A stretch of 64,000 nucleotides of DNA from Podospora bellae-mahoneyi (Eukaryota > Ascomycota > Sordariomycetes > Sordariales > Podosporaceae). Of this stretch, positions 1 through 12,635 are shown in pieces. The translations under genes were made by a program, and so were the position numbers. Under the pieces are notes generated by a model, which saw only the letters and a list, made by a program, of their open reading frames with translations, was not told the DNA's origin and ran no database searches. The DNA lies in contig NC_085886.1 of the NCBI RefSeq assembly GCF_035222275.1, positions 1,302,001 through 1,366,000 on the forward strand, written 5' to 3'. The first letter of the stretch is position 1. The number at the start of each line of letters is the position of its first letter.

Positions 1-1977
1 CACAAGTGTAGTATCTTAGTCAGGTCGGGGTAGGGTTGCAGGTCGGGTTAGGTGAGACCGATGCTCACTTCTCTTCAGCTTTTTTGTTCAACCATCCCAG
101 AATGGCCACGGACGAGATGCAGAGTATTCCATGTAGTATCTACCGACCTTAGTTTGCTGTCAACTGGCAGTTGTGGTCTGTCCTGTCACTGGTGCTGCAA
201 CGAGACCAACATCCCACCCTGAAAAGCCCTCCAGCTAACCATATCCCACGTGCCCACCACATATTCTAGCAACTAGAATCAAGACAACCTGCAAATTATC
301 ACTAGCGCCGGCACTTCGCTCGCTTGAAATAAACCTTGCCACAAGCCATGCTATTTTCTCACTCAACTACTGAACCCCTCAGGCCTACCCCCACACTATC
401 AAATCCCCGACGGGGTTTCTAGACCATGTTTTCCTCACCCCAGCTACCAGGAATGGCCGACATAGGAACTTAGGGGTAGTGTTTCTACATTCAATAGTAC
501 GGGACAACCACCGAGAGATTACCAGAATACAGACCTCCATCAAAGATAGGCAGGTATCCAACATCATCCGATGGATGAAGATCCTCACCCACCTTGGGCT
601 TTGCCCCGTTTGCGGAAGACAGCCGCCTCATATAGGTAAGCACAACTCTGTTTTGAAGTTCAATATTACGGGAAAGATATCCGAGAGTTTTTACCAATCC
701 AAATCTCTTCTACAGCTGGGTAAGGTGGGTATCCAGCCTCAACTGCCCCAGAAAAGCCGCCCTCGGGAAGAAACAGTCGACACCAGGCAAAGGGACGACG
801 TCTCTAGATCCAATATTGCGGCACCGGGATCTCCTCCTCAACGGCACATGATCCCGTCCTCTCAATCTAAGCATGGCCAGCGGAAAGCAACATTTGCCAC
901 GCGTCTTCAATACCTCTTTCTTCAGCCGGAGCTCCAAGTCGCAGCCAACCCAGTCAGACATCTTGGGCCACAAGCTGACAAACTCACTGCTACTTGCTTA
1001 AGATCACCACGACCCGTTTTCGATTCCAAGACCGAGGCTAGCCCGGCTGAGCTCTCCTGTCTCGGTCCTAGAAAGCTGGAGTTGAAGCCGTAGCTTGAAA
1101 ATGTCTGTCGACTCGGGCGCTCGATACTTTGAGCAGGTAGTGAATTACCACAATACCCAGAATAAACACTCCTTTATATGTCAAACAGATGGATAAACAA
1201 TGCAATCGAAAGCCCATAGGCACCCCTAGATCAAATGTAAACCACCGTAGAACAACTCAAAGCATACAACAAAGCTAGCCTAAAAGTGTGTTGATGACAA
1301 AGAGTGCGTGCACACCGCCTAAAAGGTCCAACAAGGGTCCTGCCAGAAAGACACCAGGATGTGTATCTAGACTTTACACATAGGTATTCAATAATAGCTG
1401 CAGTAAGAAAGTCGCAAGCAAAAAATAAATACATAACAAGAAAGAAAAAAGAAAGGCCGTAGAGGTAAAAACTCACCAGCCAGCCCCATAGAGGTGGCCG
1501 GTTACGAAAACCTCGGTGGTTTTACTTCGGGTCGAAGTCGGGGGCTATCGGTTGCAAGCCCCCGGCGGGGGGGGTTTAACAGCAGCTCTTCCACCTTGAC
1601 CATTTGTCCTGACCACAAGTGTGGTGCCCTGATCAAGATGTTCGAGCTGCTGCTGGAAGATGGGTTGTAGACCTAATATATAAACCACTGGGTACTCCTT
1701 CCATTCGGGAGTGTTGTCGTGAGCTGTTCCTTCGTTGTGAGGCCTCGGCTTGGGAATGAGGCAGGTGCTTGGGTCACGAGGTAAACAAAGGCGAGTAGGC
1801 AAGAGCTATGAGCTTCTCAGTCAAGGGCATGGGCTTGGTGAGATGAAAGTCAGGTTGGTAGATAAAAAGCCAAATATAACAGAGCTAAATAGACAAAGTT
1901 GCTTGTTATGACAGCCAGTACAACACCCAACATACACAGACATAACAACAACCTTTCCCATGTTGCAAAAAGAGGAC
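1..1977. other. Intergenic, downstream of palB
   Basis: No gene is recognised. The longest open frame is 204 codons on the plus strand at 479-1093; it has no familiar motif, is overlapped by open frames on the other strand, and I do not accept it as a gene. The stretch nearest position 1977 would hold the 3' untranslated region of the minus-strand palB gene. A short start-like segment at 1101-1135 (ATG followed by about twelve codons and a GT) leads nowhere convincing. A gene cut by the left edge of the window cannot be excluded. Confidence 0.5.
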
Positions 1978-4866
1978 TCAATCCTCATCAACACACTCCC
2001 ACCCTCCCTCCAACACCACCCCCCCATCACTCCAAACCTCCACCTGCACCCCCCCTTTCCCTCCCCCCCTCGACACCCCCCCAATCTGCTCCAACACAAC
2101 CCACAAGCCCCCCATCCTCCTCACCACCTCAGGATCAACATCCACCTCCCCCTCATCCAACCCCAAAACTCCCCACTCCTGAGTAACCCCCCCCCCTTTA
2201 CTCTGTCCAACCACCCTCCTCCCCACCCCCGTTCCCAACTCCAGCTTCATCCTCAGCCCTCCCCCTCCATTCCCCGCCTCCCCTCCCGCAACCGCCGCCC
2301 TCGCAACAACACTCAACCTGGTCAACCTCCCAATCCCCACCCGTCCCCTCAACCTCTCCTCCCCATTCTTAAAAACCGCCACTTCCGGGAACACCGACCT
2401 CAGCTTCCCCGCCTGCGACGACATCACCTGCCCCACCACCAACCCTTCCACCTCCGTCGCCACCCTCAGCACAAATTTCCCTAGCTGTCCCGGTTCAAAA
2501 GTAGACAAGATGACCGTGTACGTCCCCGCCGCCAGAGGCTGCGACCCGTGAGTCTGGCAAAACGTCGCGCCTCGCTGGTATTCCGGTGATGACACCAGGA
2601 TATCTCTGCCAGAGATGCTGGTTATATTTTTTGACGAGTAGATCAGCGCGATGTGAATTGGCAAGTCTTTCACATCTGTCGAGAGTAAAAGGGATAGAGG
2701 GGTGGTTTGGGGAAGCGTGATGGAATACTGCGGGTTGATGAAATAGGACGGGTGAGCCGCCGAGCCGCCTGAATTCCGCCGGTTCCAGGCACCGGTGATG
2801 GTTTCGCTGTGGCTGAGCGGTTCAGGGGCTTGACGGATAGTCAAGGGCGAGTGGGAGAAGAAGGATAGGGTGAAGTTGTATGTTGGTAGCGGAAGCTCAC
2901 CCTGGGCCACGACGAGGGTTTGGGGGTTGTTGGGAGTGGGATCATAACGCAGCAATGTGTTGGGGCTGTCAACGTAGGGTCCCTGGTGGAGGCACCGGTG
3001 GTTTTCTGGCAGTGGGAGCCGGGTACCGGGCGGGGAGGCGGCAAAGATCGAGAGGGACATGAACCCGAGCTGCTTGGAGACATGAGCTAGGGAAGCGTTG
3101 TGGCGGTCTCGCTCGGCTTTTCGGTCTCGCAGGATTTCATGCTCGCCATCTTGCCAATGACGGCTCAGGAGGACCCATATGGGGCTGTTGGAAGAGGATA
3201 CCACGCTGTATTGCGGGTTCTTGGTAAAGACCAGCTCTTCTGTTGCGTCCGGCATGTCCCATTTGAAGTGGTGGTCTTGGCGGAACTGGAAGAGGTTTGG
3301 GTTCCAGTTGACGTAGAGAGAGTCAAAGTGCTGCAGAGCATCCTCAAAGGCCATCCAGAACTGGTTTGTTGTGTGCTCAGGTGTTGATCCCACGGTGTGC
3401 GTCTTGAGGGTTGCTGAAGACCCTACGCCTGTCCACACCAGGCTGTCGACCCAAGGGTTCTTGATCAGCAATGAACGACTGTTACCATCGCTTCGTACGT
3501 CAAGAACTGCATAGTCATGTTCCCTGATCAAACCCAGGGCCTCTTCTTCTTCTGGTGGGATATTCCCCGTCCCCAACGTCAAGATGGCGTTTCCATCATC
3601 GTATCCTTTCTTAATTCTGTCCCAGGTTTGGTCGAGCTCGATGTCATCACTTTGAACAGTTAGCATGACCACGCACTAATTAGCTGAGAAGTCATCTCAC
3701 CTCTTCAGAAAGATCTGTTCTGGTATCCAACCAGTCAAGACATGCAAGTCTGTGCCGGAGTTGCTTCCGGGAAAGTCGTAGCCCCCGCGTATTTTCAGGT
3801 ATGCCTTCTCAACCAAGGCAGGCCATAATAGTTTAGGATTGCGCCGATCCACCACGTACAACGTCCGGTCCGTTGACGTAGCCGGGAGGCGGTCATCAAC
3901 AGCAACAGAACGCCAGCATCCATTAAAGTTGAGACGAAAGAGATATGGGCCATTCTTGACAACCTTGGGACGCTTATGCTCATAGTCGAACGGATACATG
4001 AGCGAGGAAAGCAACTACCAACAAGCATCAGTACGCATGAATGATAATTACAAGAACGGTCGGATCCTCTTACAGAACCTTTCCCCGAGGTAAACTGGGG
4101 AGAGGCGGCACACAAGCTGGCTACGACGGAACAATCCGTCGCCAAATCCTGGGCCAGGTCGATTGGGTTCTCAGCAGTCATCATCCATTCCAGATTGCCG
4201 TCGTCGACCCCAGGCACCAGTTCCAAAGGCCGTTTCCAACCAGAGAAGATGGCCCGCTGCTCGGGAGAGAGAGAAAAAGGCGTGGAATCACTTTCGATTG
4301 GACAAGGACGAGTTAGCAACACCTTCCAGGGTCAGGTGTCAAGAGCAGCACGGCGCATGGTGCACCCACATATAGGGGTCGGGACTCTGGTTGAGGGATG
4401 TCCCTGAGAACACCTTGGATTCGGTGTCTGCCGTCCAAGGCGGAAAGATGAGGCCATGGAGCTTCGAAGACCTTAATAGAATAGTCCTTTCAGACGTGGA
4501 AAGGACGCGGGTGGATATGAGCTCAGGAGGTCGAGAGCTGAGGCCCGCTTGCTTCTCATTTGCCTTGATGGTCTCGCCAAGCTCAAGCAGATATGAGATC
4601 TTGTTACGAAGTTTAGCAGCGTCTACCCCTGGAGCCCCATTCTGGATGGCCTTCATGTAGAAGTCGGCAGCAGAGATGGCATGCTTCAAAGCATCCTTCC
4701 GCTTCCCGTCCATTAGAAGCGCTTCATATTGCTATTTAGGGAATCAGCCACGTTCTTGGTGAGCATGATGACAGGCAGTGTGTAGGAAGAGGGTCCGTCT
4801 CACCAGCCCTTTCGCCTCATTCTGTCTATTTAGTGGACTGCTTCTGGAGTTCCAGTTCGCTGACAT
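1978..4866 (-). CDS. palB: PalB/Rim13 calpain-like cysteine protease
   Basis: Five exons: 4866-4804, 4731-4370, 4290-4074, 4014-3701, 3649-1978, giving 875 residues, close to known fungal PalB length. The first two exons encode an MIT-type helical region (about residues 15-100, with EALLMDGKRKDALKHAIS), which in this family contacts ESCRT-III. The calpain core follows: catalytic Cys195 in DCSVVASLCA, the GSNSGTDLHVLTGW block (297-310), His363 in EHDYAVLDVR and Asn383 in LLIKNPW. The C-terminal third is calpain-type beta-sandwich sequence ending in a glycine- and valine-rich tail. In known fungi PalB/Rim13 acts at endosomal membranes and cleaves the transcription factor PacC/Rim101 under alkaline conditions. 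All introns (51-79 nt) keep phase; introns 2 and 4 have clear CTAAC branch sites. The last 500 nt of the coding strand are strongly G-rich. Confidence 0.93.
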
Positions 4867-6109
4867 TGCTACTTGGTTGTCAGAGCGAAGTCGTGTAACC
4901 AGTCAGTCGGGCAAGGAGTTTGACGACAAAGGGTGCGTATATGAGTGAATGTCGAGTCCTAGTTGAGTAGCGATCGCCAAGGCTCAATCGTATGTTCTAT
5001 GGCCGCCCAATCACCACTGACAGATGCCGTCTGCGAGATCTGCGAGCAATTCGACGTGCTGCTACTCACTACCGATAATCGAGCACCAGTGGGGTATGAT
5101 ACCGAGTGTCTGTTCTGGGGTAAGTACCTCTACGACCAGTTACTAGCCACGCGGGGGTGGCTGGGTTATCCATCATGGACGTCTGAGGCTGAGCATTGAG
5201 ACTCCAAATACAGCAGTTCTCTCTCAAGCCATTACGCTCATATAAACCGCGGCTGCCCAACCCGTCTTCCGTGAAACATCTCATCAGCAGTCCCCCATCT
5301 CGAATCGCGAAACAAGCATCTCGTTCTTTTTGATCCGTCGCCAAGCTGCACTGGACGAACTAGGGTCTCCCAGTCGGCTTGTTCCGAGGCCGGTGCGGGG
5401 CGCCACACGATCTTATCAAAGCGATTCATCTACAACGTGATCCATGAGTTGGGGCCCGGGGGGTGGTGGAATGCATGTGTTTTGAGAAGCCAAGTCCCAA
5501 TCAACAATGGCATTCATCAGCCTGCCAGCGATAAGTCGATGGGATAAAGAACAGAAGGAATGCGGGGTTGAGGAGCGTCTTCCAGGCACTCGTATCGTTT
5601 GCCGCATTCAATTGGCGTTGCCCCGAGCACACAATCGCCAACCGAGGTTATCCGGTTCGGTAATCGACATCACGGGCTAAAAAGACACTGGGTCCCCCGC
5701 GGCCGGTGGACCGCACTTGCCGGATGCACCTCGGCGGCCTACAGCGTAAATACCATGGCTAGGCCCCCTATAACCCATTAGAGGTGTCCCTGTCGTCACT
5801 TTTTTGTCGTCGTCGTCATCTTCACCATTGCCATTGCATTGCGTGCGTGTTGTATATCTGGTTTTGCTATTCATTCAATCTTGCAGGTGGACTTCCCCAA
5901 CATTCGAATTACTTGCCGAGCCCATCTGCCGTCATCGCGATTCGCAGATAGCCAACCACCTGGAAATCATCCACCGGCCGATATCGATATACACCTTTTT
6001 GTGACGTATCCACTTATCGCGAACGACAGCGCAACCACCGGAAGAGTTGCATTCAGGTTGTAAGGAGAGCCCTCTTTCGAGGCGCAAGGAGTAAACGAGA
6101 AATCACACA
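4867..6109. other. Divergent intergenic region palB / PMP47-type carrier
   Basis: This 1.24 kb separates two divergently transcribed genes and should contain both promoters. A chain of small minus-strand open frames (about 5607-5069) was inspected; none shows a recognisable domain and they cannot be joined with credible splice sites. A run of repeated cgtcgtcgt near 5803-5818 is the only simple-sequence feature. Confidence 0.5.
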
Positions 6110-7314
6110 ATGGGTGCTCAGTCAAAGCCCGCCCCAATTGGGCCCTGGGGTCTTGCGACAGCAGGCGCTGCCGGTGCTGTGTTTGCCAACACGCTGGTGT
6201 ATCCTCTCGATCTGTATGTTTGATATGCAGCCTGATCGGCCAAGAGGTTCTGGGAAATCCATTTGCTAATCTACCATCCATGCTGTAGCGTCAAGACCAA
6301 ACTCCAGGTGCAAGTAAAGGCCAACTCCGAGAAGGGCGAGGGCGCCTCCGATGAGCCGCACTACAAGTCATCATGGGATGCTATCTCCAGGATTGCTTCC
6401 GCTGAAGGAATTCAGGGTCTCTATGCCGGTATGGCTGGATCGCTGCTTGGTGTCGCTTCTACCAACTTTGCCTACTTCTACTGGCATTCGACTGTTCGCA
6501 CTCTGTACCTCAAGCACAGCAAGCACACGGGGCCCACCTCGACCATCACCGAACTCTCCATCGGTGCTGTTGCAGGCGCGCTTGCTCAGCTCTTCACCAT
6601 CCCAGTCGCAGTCATCACCACTCGGCAACAGACGCAAAACAAGGAGGACAGAAAGGGTTTCTTCGACACTGCGAAGGAGGTTATTGAGGGCGAGGATGGG
6701 GTCTGTGGGTTGTGGAGAGGTTTAAAGGCGAGTTTGGTGCTGGTCGTCAACCCGTCCATCACATATGGTGCCTATGAAAGGTTAAAGGAGATTCTGTTTG
6801 CCGGCAAGAAGAACCTTTCTCCCATGGAGGCATTCGGTAAGTTCAAGAATATGACCCCTTTTGATGTTGGATATTTCTGATCTCACTACCCCAGCCCTCG
6901 GTGCCATGTCCAAGGCTCTCGCCACTATTGTTACTCAGCCTTTTATCGTTGCCAAGGTCGGCTTGCAGTCTAAGCCGCCAGCAATTCGTCAGGGCAAGCC
7001 ATTCAAGAGCTTCGTCGAGGTGATGCAGTTCATCATCCAGAACGAAGGAGCTCTGGGTCTCTTCAAGGGCATCGGACCCCAGATTCTCAAGGGCCTGCTG
7101 GTTCAGGGCATCTTGATGATGACGAAGGAACGGTGCGTTCGCCCTCCATTACCAGACATGCTGGATCCTTTGAGACTGACCTTATTCTCACAGTGTCGAG
7201 CTTCTTTTCATTCTTTTCCTCCGTTACATTCAGCTTGTGCGTTCCAAGCAGCTCAGAAGGTCTGCTGACCTGGCTGCGGCAGCCAAGCTTGTTTCACCTG
7301 TGACTGTGAAATAA
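6110..7314 (+). CDS. Peroxisomal PMP47/Ant1-type adenine nucleotide carrier
   Basis: Four exons: 6110-6213, 6289-6836, 6895-7132, 7194-7314; 336 residues. It is a mitochondrial-carrier-fold protein with three repeats of about 100 residues. The first repeat carries the canonical signature PLDLVK (residues 32-37). The second and third repeats carry relaxed forms (PVAVITTRQQ and QPFIVAKVGLQ), the pattern seen in PMP47/Ant1/SLC25A17 proteins rather than in mitochondrial ADP/ATP carriers. Members import ATP into peroxisomes in exchange for AMP/ADP so that medium-chain fatty acids can be activated inside. The C-terminus (KQLRRSADLAAAAKLVSPV) is basic and probably cytosolic. Introns are 75, 58 and 61 nt, the first with a TGCTAAT branch site. 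Substrate is inferred from family only. Confidence 0.88.
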
Positions 7315-7772
7315 ACAAAGTTCAAGCCGTTTGCGGCACAAATTACAGAAGAATACCCATATCGCCAACATGGCGAGGCCTGAGATGTTGTGAGCGGGGG
7401 CGCTTGAGTAGAGGACGAAGGAGAGGACATTTTGTATATAAGAACGCCATATAGATAGGTCATATCTGAGAATAATGATTGCAATGTGTTATGTTAAGCT
7501 CAAGCTTCATACATGAAAGTGAAGTATCAGTTGAACTGGGCAGTTGCAATGAGATGAGCTCATGCCTTTGGCGGTTGGCGGGAGCTGTCCGGGCCCGCCA
7601 AGAAAGCTACGCCCGGGGCAGCCACACACTCCAGCCCCGCATGAGCCACACCCACCAGATTAGGGCAATCCAAATTTCTCCCACTTTTTGTGTGCAGAGC
7701 TACGCACCTACCTTGCACCCCGACTTCCCAGACCTTAGCAACCGTCCACCATCTGAGTCGACATCCTTCACA
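7315..7772. other. Intergenic, carrier 3' end / eL29 promoter
   Basis: It holds the 3' region of the carrier gene and the promoter and leader of the ribosomal protein gene. A pyrimidine-rich stretch runs from about 7675 to 7770, as is common before fungal ribosomal protein genes. No open frame here is convincing. Confidence 0.5.
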
Positions 7773-8170
7773 ATGGCCAGTACGTAACTTCTCAAAATGC
7801 TGCCGGTCCTCAGAGACAGAAATACTGACTGAATCGATTCCAGAGTCCAAGAACTCGTCTCAGCACAACCAGTCGCGCAAGGCGCACCGGAACGGGTACG
7901 ACCAATCGAACGCCGACCGAGCAGAGCAGAACGAACGGAGGGCTAACTCGAGATAATACTGCAGTATCAAGAAGCCCAAGACTTCCAGATACCCCTCCCT
8001 CAAGGGTACCGACCCCAAGTTCCGGAGAAACCACAGACATGCTCTCCACGGCACTGCCAAGGCTCTTGTATGCACTCCGAGCACACACCGACGACCCCCT
8101 CATCGAGAAACACGACCGCTAACGATTTCTACAGAAGGAGTTCAAGGAGGGCAAGCGGGAGACTGCTTAA
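7773..8170 (+). CDS. rpl29: 60S ribosomal protein eL29
   Basis: Four exons: 7773-7779, 7844-7895, 7965-8067, 8135-8170; 65 residues. The protein begins MAKSKNSSQHNQSRKAHRNG and continues with IKKPKTSRYPSLKGTDPKF and FRRNHRHALHGTAKA, which is diagnostic for eL29: a very basic, short protein that threads into 28S rRNA in the large subunit. The length fits yeast and metazoan cores. A seven-nucleotide first exon and three introns (64, 69 and 67 nt; CTAAC branch sites in the second and third) are typical of intron-rich fungal ribosomal protein genes. Because the exons are so small, no single open frame reveals the gene. Confidence 0.95.
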
Positions 8171-9802
8171 TTTCCCTATTTCAGCGCGCACGGTTAGGGA
8201 CGACCATCTTCGGGCATGATCATTACGAAGGAATTCTGCGGTTACTTGATTTGCACCGCTATTGGGCCGGCTTTTCGAGGTGTTATCTAGGGCGTCATTT
8301 TATCTACCAACGGAATGCATTGGCCTCTGGAAGAGGCGGACCTGCCGGGGCGCATCTTTCCATCAGTGCTGCTCTCCTCTTGGCTATCAGTGGTGACTGG
8401 AGATCATGAACGAGCATGTGTTCTCGGGCAAGACATCCCAATGACGAAACGACCGAACCGGCCACCATCACCCATTCATCCCCCTCCCCTTCCCGATATA
8501 TTGGGCTTCACAACCTCGAGATATCAAAACGGCATTAGTGTGTACAGCTCTGAGTTTACTACCTGTACTCTTTTAGCTGAAGGATAATTCTTCGTGCCAA
8601 GATCAAATCCCATGCCTGGCTATTACCAAACACCTCCGTCTGCCACATAGACTCAAGGTGCATGAAAGCCAGTCAACATTTCTTCCAGACATGATCCCTT
8701 TGCTTATGTCCAGATGACGATCTCACCTCCACGATTTGGAAGCTTTGCACTACTCCTGTGGTGAGGGGCAACTACTTTCTTGGTCTGCGGAACGGTGTGC
8801 CACTAGCTATTTCAACGCTTATATGCTCTTCTCCAGAGTGCTCTGCTCTGAGTGCTCTCAGTGGCAGATACGAGATGCTGATCGCAAACTGAGCCGCTTT
8901 ATTGCATAGTCCGTTTGTTTGACATTCTGACTTGGAGTGGCCGAGTATGACGATGTCAGACTGATCCTTTTGCCACCAGGTTCCTAACACCAGATACACT
9001 AGCAACAATAAATAGACAGCATGTTTTCTAAGACTGGCTCAGGATGACCTTGACATGTCTTGTGACCTCTCAACACATCTGATCAGTAGAACATTGGAAC
9101 AAGAGTGGCCTGTCGTCCCAAGTGGAATGTGTCACCCCTGGCGGCTGCGGAAGCCGACAGCCGTGGGTGAGGTGCAGAGAGGCGAACGGCACGGTGCTGT
9201 TAGGGGGGCGGGGTTTAGGTAGCGGGTTCCACTGCAACCCCTTTTTGTGTCCCAAGGCTGAAGCTCAACGAGGAGCCCATGCGCTGAGGGGCTTGGGGTT
9301 GCTCTGGTGGATGGATGCACAGCGCAATGTCAGTTGATTTCTAGGTAATGTAGTGGATGGTGGAGATGATGCGGAAGACTTCTAGATATCCACCCCCAGC
9401 AGATTGTCAACAGTACGAATGGGGTGCCCCCAAACAACCCAAGAATCCCCCAAGAAAAAGACATGTTTTACCAGTGACAGGGCGCTCCATTGTTGGTGGG
9501 TTAGTGGATTTGGAAGAACTGGAGAAGCAGTCGGTAACGCCGAGGCTGGGTGGAGGTCAGGGACGTTTCAAGAATCAACGGCCAGCTTTTATTAGTTAGC
9601 GAGGCTCAGCGCGCTAACGGCTGACTTTCTCACACTTTATAGCCAGCTCTTGGCTCTCCCTTCCCTTTCCACCACCTCTTCTGAGTCCTGATCAGGTTCT
9701 CTTCCTGCCTGTCGTGTCGTCGTCCCTTCACCTTGCGGAACCACCTTTTTCGCTGCTGGGCCAGGTTCCTCTTTTTTGGTCGGGTTGTTATTTTATTAAT
9801 GG
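8171..9802. other. Intergenic between eL29 and the vts1 leader
   Basis: No gene recognised. Several open frames of 60-90 codons occur on both strands but overlap each other and show no domain or conserved-looking composition. The part close to 9800 is probably promoter of vts1: a C/T-rich stretch runs from about 9630 to 9720. Confidence 0.45.
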
Positions 9803-10690
9803 GTACGTAAGACTTCTCCTGCTCTTTGCGACATGGGATGGCATTGTTCTCTGGGTGCTCTGGCTGCTATTGTTCCTGTTGCTCAGGGGGACACCAGCCT
9901 CAACGGAGAATGGACTGGACGAGATGGCAACAAACCACCCCCCTCCCGCTTTGTCGTCGGGTCTATTTTCTCCTGACAGCTGGAGTCTGGTGTTCATCCC
10001 GCGCTCCTGCCTTTGAAGCTGCACACCGCTTGCCATGTAATACGGCCGTTGGTTGCTTCTTGCCTTGGCCTCTCCGCTCTTTCTTCGAAGGCTGTGTTCG
10101 AGTACTTATCGAGGGTCTGAAGAGGCCCGGTGACACTGGTTTCCTTTCAACAACCAAACAAACGGCATCCAATATCATTATCGATTACTGACATGTTCTC
10201 TACAGCTCGCGCAGTCTAACACCGCTTCTTTCGCGATATTTCGATCCTCCTTTGAGGCCAGCGGGTTACTGCAGGAGAGCTTTCGAAAGTCTTTTCGCGC
10301 CTTTTCCAAAATCGCCCTCTTTCGCTCCCGACTTCGAAAGTCGCTCGAACGCCGAGTCTAATAGCCACACAGCCTAATCACGCCGAACGCATCTTTATCT
10401 GCCCTTGGTACGTCTGACGTGGTCAAAAAAAAAACCTACAGCATAAAGCAAACTCCTTCGAGAAAATCACGAAACAATTCTTGGCTGCCCGTGCCCACCC
10501 CCACGGGCCACTGATCTACAAGGACCCTGCTAATACATCAGCAGCCGCGAGCTCTGTTTCATCCTGGCAACTGACACCGAGCAGTCTTTGGAGAAGTTAC
10601 TCTGATTCTTCCACTCTCTTGACTTGGGACCATAGTCTTCTCCAACATATTTAAGCCGCCGACACTTGCATACCGGTAGCTTCCGCGAGC
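9803..10690 (+). promoter_or_regulatory. Putative long vts1 5' leader with intron(s)
   Basis: A strong donor (GTACGTAAG at 9803) and an acceptor (CTCTACAG ending at 10205) could bound a 403-nt intron in the 5' untranslated region. From 10206 to the vts1 start at 10691 there is not a single ATG in about 485 nt, which is what a scanned leader would need. A second possible intron runs from 10408 (GTACGT) to 10541 with a GCTAATAC branch. All transcript boundaries here are inferred. Confidence 0.4.
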
Positions 10691-12635
10691 ATGCTCAATA
10701 TGTCCAACATTATGAGCAACCGCAACAGCACGCCCGAGGCGTCCAACGTCTCATCGCTGCGCCCCCCTTCTTCGAGGGCCGTTGGCGCGAACCCCCACCC
10801 TCTTCGTGCCTCTGCCGATATCTCTACTCTGAGCAACCAGGCCGCCGCCGCCCGCATCCGCCCCTCGTCGGACTTTTATGGTCAGGTTCAGAGCGGACAG
10901 GGCCAAGGTGCTGCTGAGTTGGATCCCCAGGATAAGCTCACCCAGCAATGGATTGCCGATATCGACCAGTATGAGAACACTCTCGAGGAGATGGCTGCTG
11001 CCACCTTGGACCAGGACTTCAAGGATGAGCTCAGCGCCATTGAACAGTGGTTCCAGGTCCTGAGCGAGGCTGAGCGTACTGCGGCTCTCTACGCCCTCCT
11101 TCAGCAAACCACCCAGGTTCAAATTCGCTTCTTTATCCAGGTCTTGCAGCAGATGGGAAAGAACCACCCCATGTCGGGCGTTCTTTCCCCCGCCAACTTT
11201 GACAAAGGTGAGTTTGATTGCGGAATAGGGGAATGTGTGACCTGAACTGTGCCTGATAAATACTCTGATTCCAGATCCCATGTCCAACCGCTTGAGCGAT
11301 GCTATGAGCAAGCTCAATGTAGACTCGGCTCGCAACTCGATGGCCCGCGCGAGCCCCGCTGCGAAGCGTCAGTCTGGTCTCGACCCCAGCACGATCAATG
11401 CCATGTTTCCCGATGCCGCCGCCGCCATTGCGACTGAAAAGGCCAAGTTCACTCAGCAGACGGGACAGCCCCCCTCCACCCGCAACAGCCTTGTGGACAA
11501 CCGAAATTCGCTTGCGGCCCCCACCATCTCGGCCCCCGCCGAAGACCCCAACGGACAGAATCCTGCTTCCCCTTGGGGTCCCAACGATGCGAACCGGCCC
11601 AAATCGTCTTCTGCTGGGCAGCCGCCGATGGGCCAGTTCGTTCAGCCCCCTCCCTCGAGCGGTGCTCTTCGTTCACCTCGCCCCAATATCACTGGAAACA
11701 CCAACATTCAGTCTACGACCTTGACGACCGGTGACAAGGGTGTTGGTGATTTGCCCCTGCTTTCTCCTTATACCGCCAGCGGCAACTGGGCGTCTATGGT
11801 CAACACTCCGATGGTGCCCACCTTCAATCAGGGCGGTAACAACGCCGATATGGTGGCCAACGCCACGGCCATGAAGCTGGCTGCGCTTTCTACCGTGAAC
11901 AACCGGTTCGCGCTGGATGATGTGCGCAAGTATCGTCGTGCCCGATCCAATGAGCCGGATCCGGGCCAGAACCCGCTTTCTCCTGGTCTTCCCAGCATCC
12001 CCGGTGCCATCATGGTCAGCCAGCATGGCGGTGGCATGGCTTTGGGCCGGGATGGTATGTTAAACCTTCAGCAGCCGCAACAGGGCATGGGCTTTGTCAA
12101 CCACCGGTCTCGTCCCAACTCGCCCGGCGTTCCCCTGCAGAACTCGTATGTTCCGGCCATGGCTTTTGCCTCGCCGCAGAACAATGGATTCTTGAGCGCC
12201 TATGATGGGTCGGCCGGGCTTATGAACAATGGACTGGCTCCAAACTTCCCACCCCACATTCAGGTCGGATTTGAAGGCGGCGGTTACCACTCTGATCACT
12301 CTGATATGGTCCGCGGCCGCTCTCCGCGTGGTCGGAGAGGCACCTCGAAGCCCCCTGAGGATCCCACCGACCCCACTCTTTTGCAGGACATCCCGAGCTG
12401 GCTACGGAGCCTTCGTCTGCACAAGTACACGGATAACCTCAAGGACATGAAATGGACAGACCTTATTGAATTGGATGACAAGCAACTGGAGGAGCGCGGC
12501 GTCAATGCACTGGGTGCTAGACGCAAGATGCTCAAGGTCTTTGAGCAGGTCAAGGGTAAGTGTTTTTTATGCACTACAAGATCAATGCTAACTGGTTCTG
12601 CAGAGGCCAAAAACGAGGGCAAGTTGTCGAGCTAG
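10691..12635 (+). CDS. vts1: Vts1/Smaug-type SAM-domain RNA-binding protein
   Basis: Three exons: 10691-11207, 11275-12555, 12604-12635; 609 residues. An N-terminal helical region (about 75-175, [20 protein letters not shown] onward) precedes a long disordered Pro/Ser/Asn-rich middle. A SAM domain lies at about 540-600 ([20 protein letters not shown], then [20 protein letters not shown]). The conserved Leu/Gly/Ala/Arg pattern matches Vts1/Smaug SAM domains that bind hairpin loops in mRNA (Smaug recognition elements) and recruit the Ccr4-Not deadenylase. The first in-frame ATG is used; two further Met codons (MSN, MSNR) follow within ten residues. The short last exon adds [10 protein letters not shown]. 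The intron at 12556-12603 is only 48 nt, with a TGCTAAC branch. Confidence 0.92.

Noticed and set aside
479-1093. 204-codon plus-strand open frame
   Set aside because: No domain, overlapping open frames on the other strand, and mixed composition; chance frame is more likely.
5069-5607. Chain of short minus-strand frames that could be a spliced small gene
   Set aside because: No consistent splice sites join them and no recognisable domain appears.
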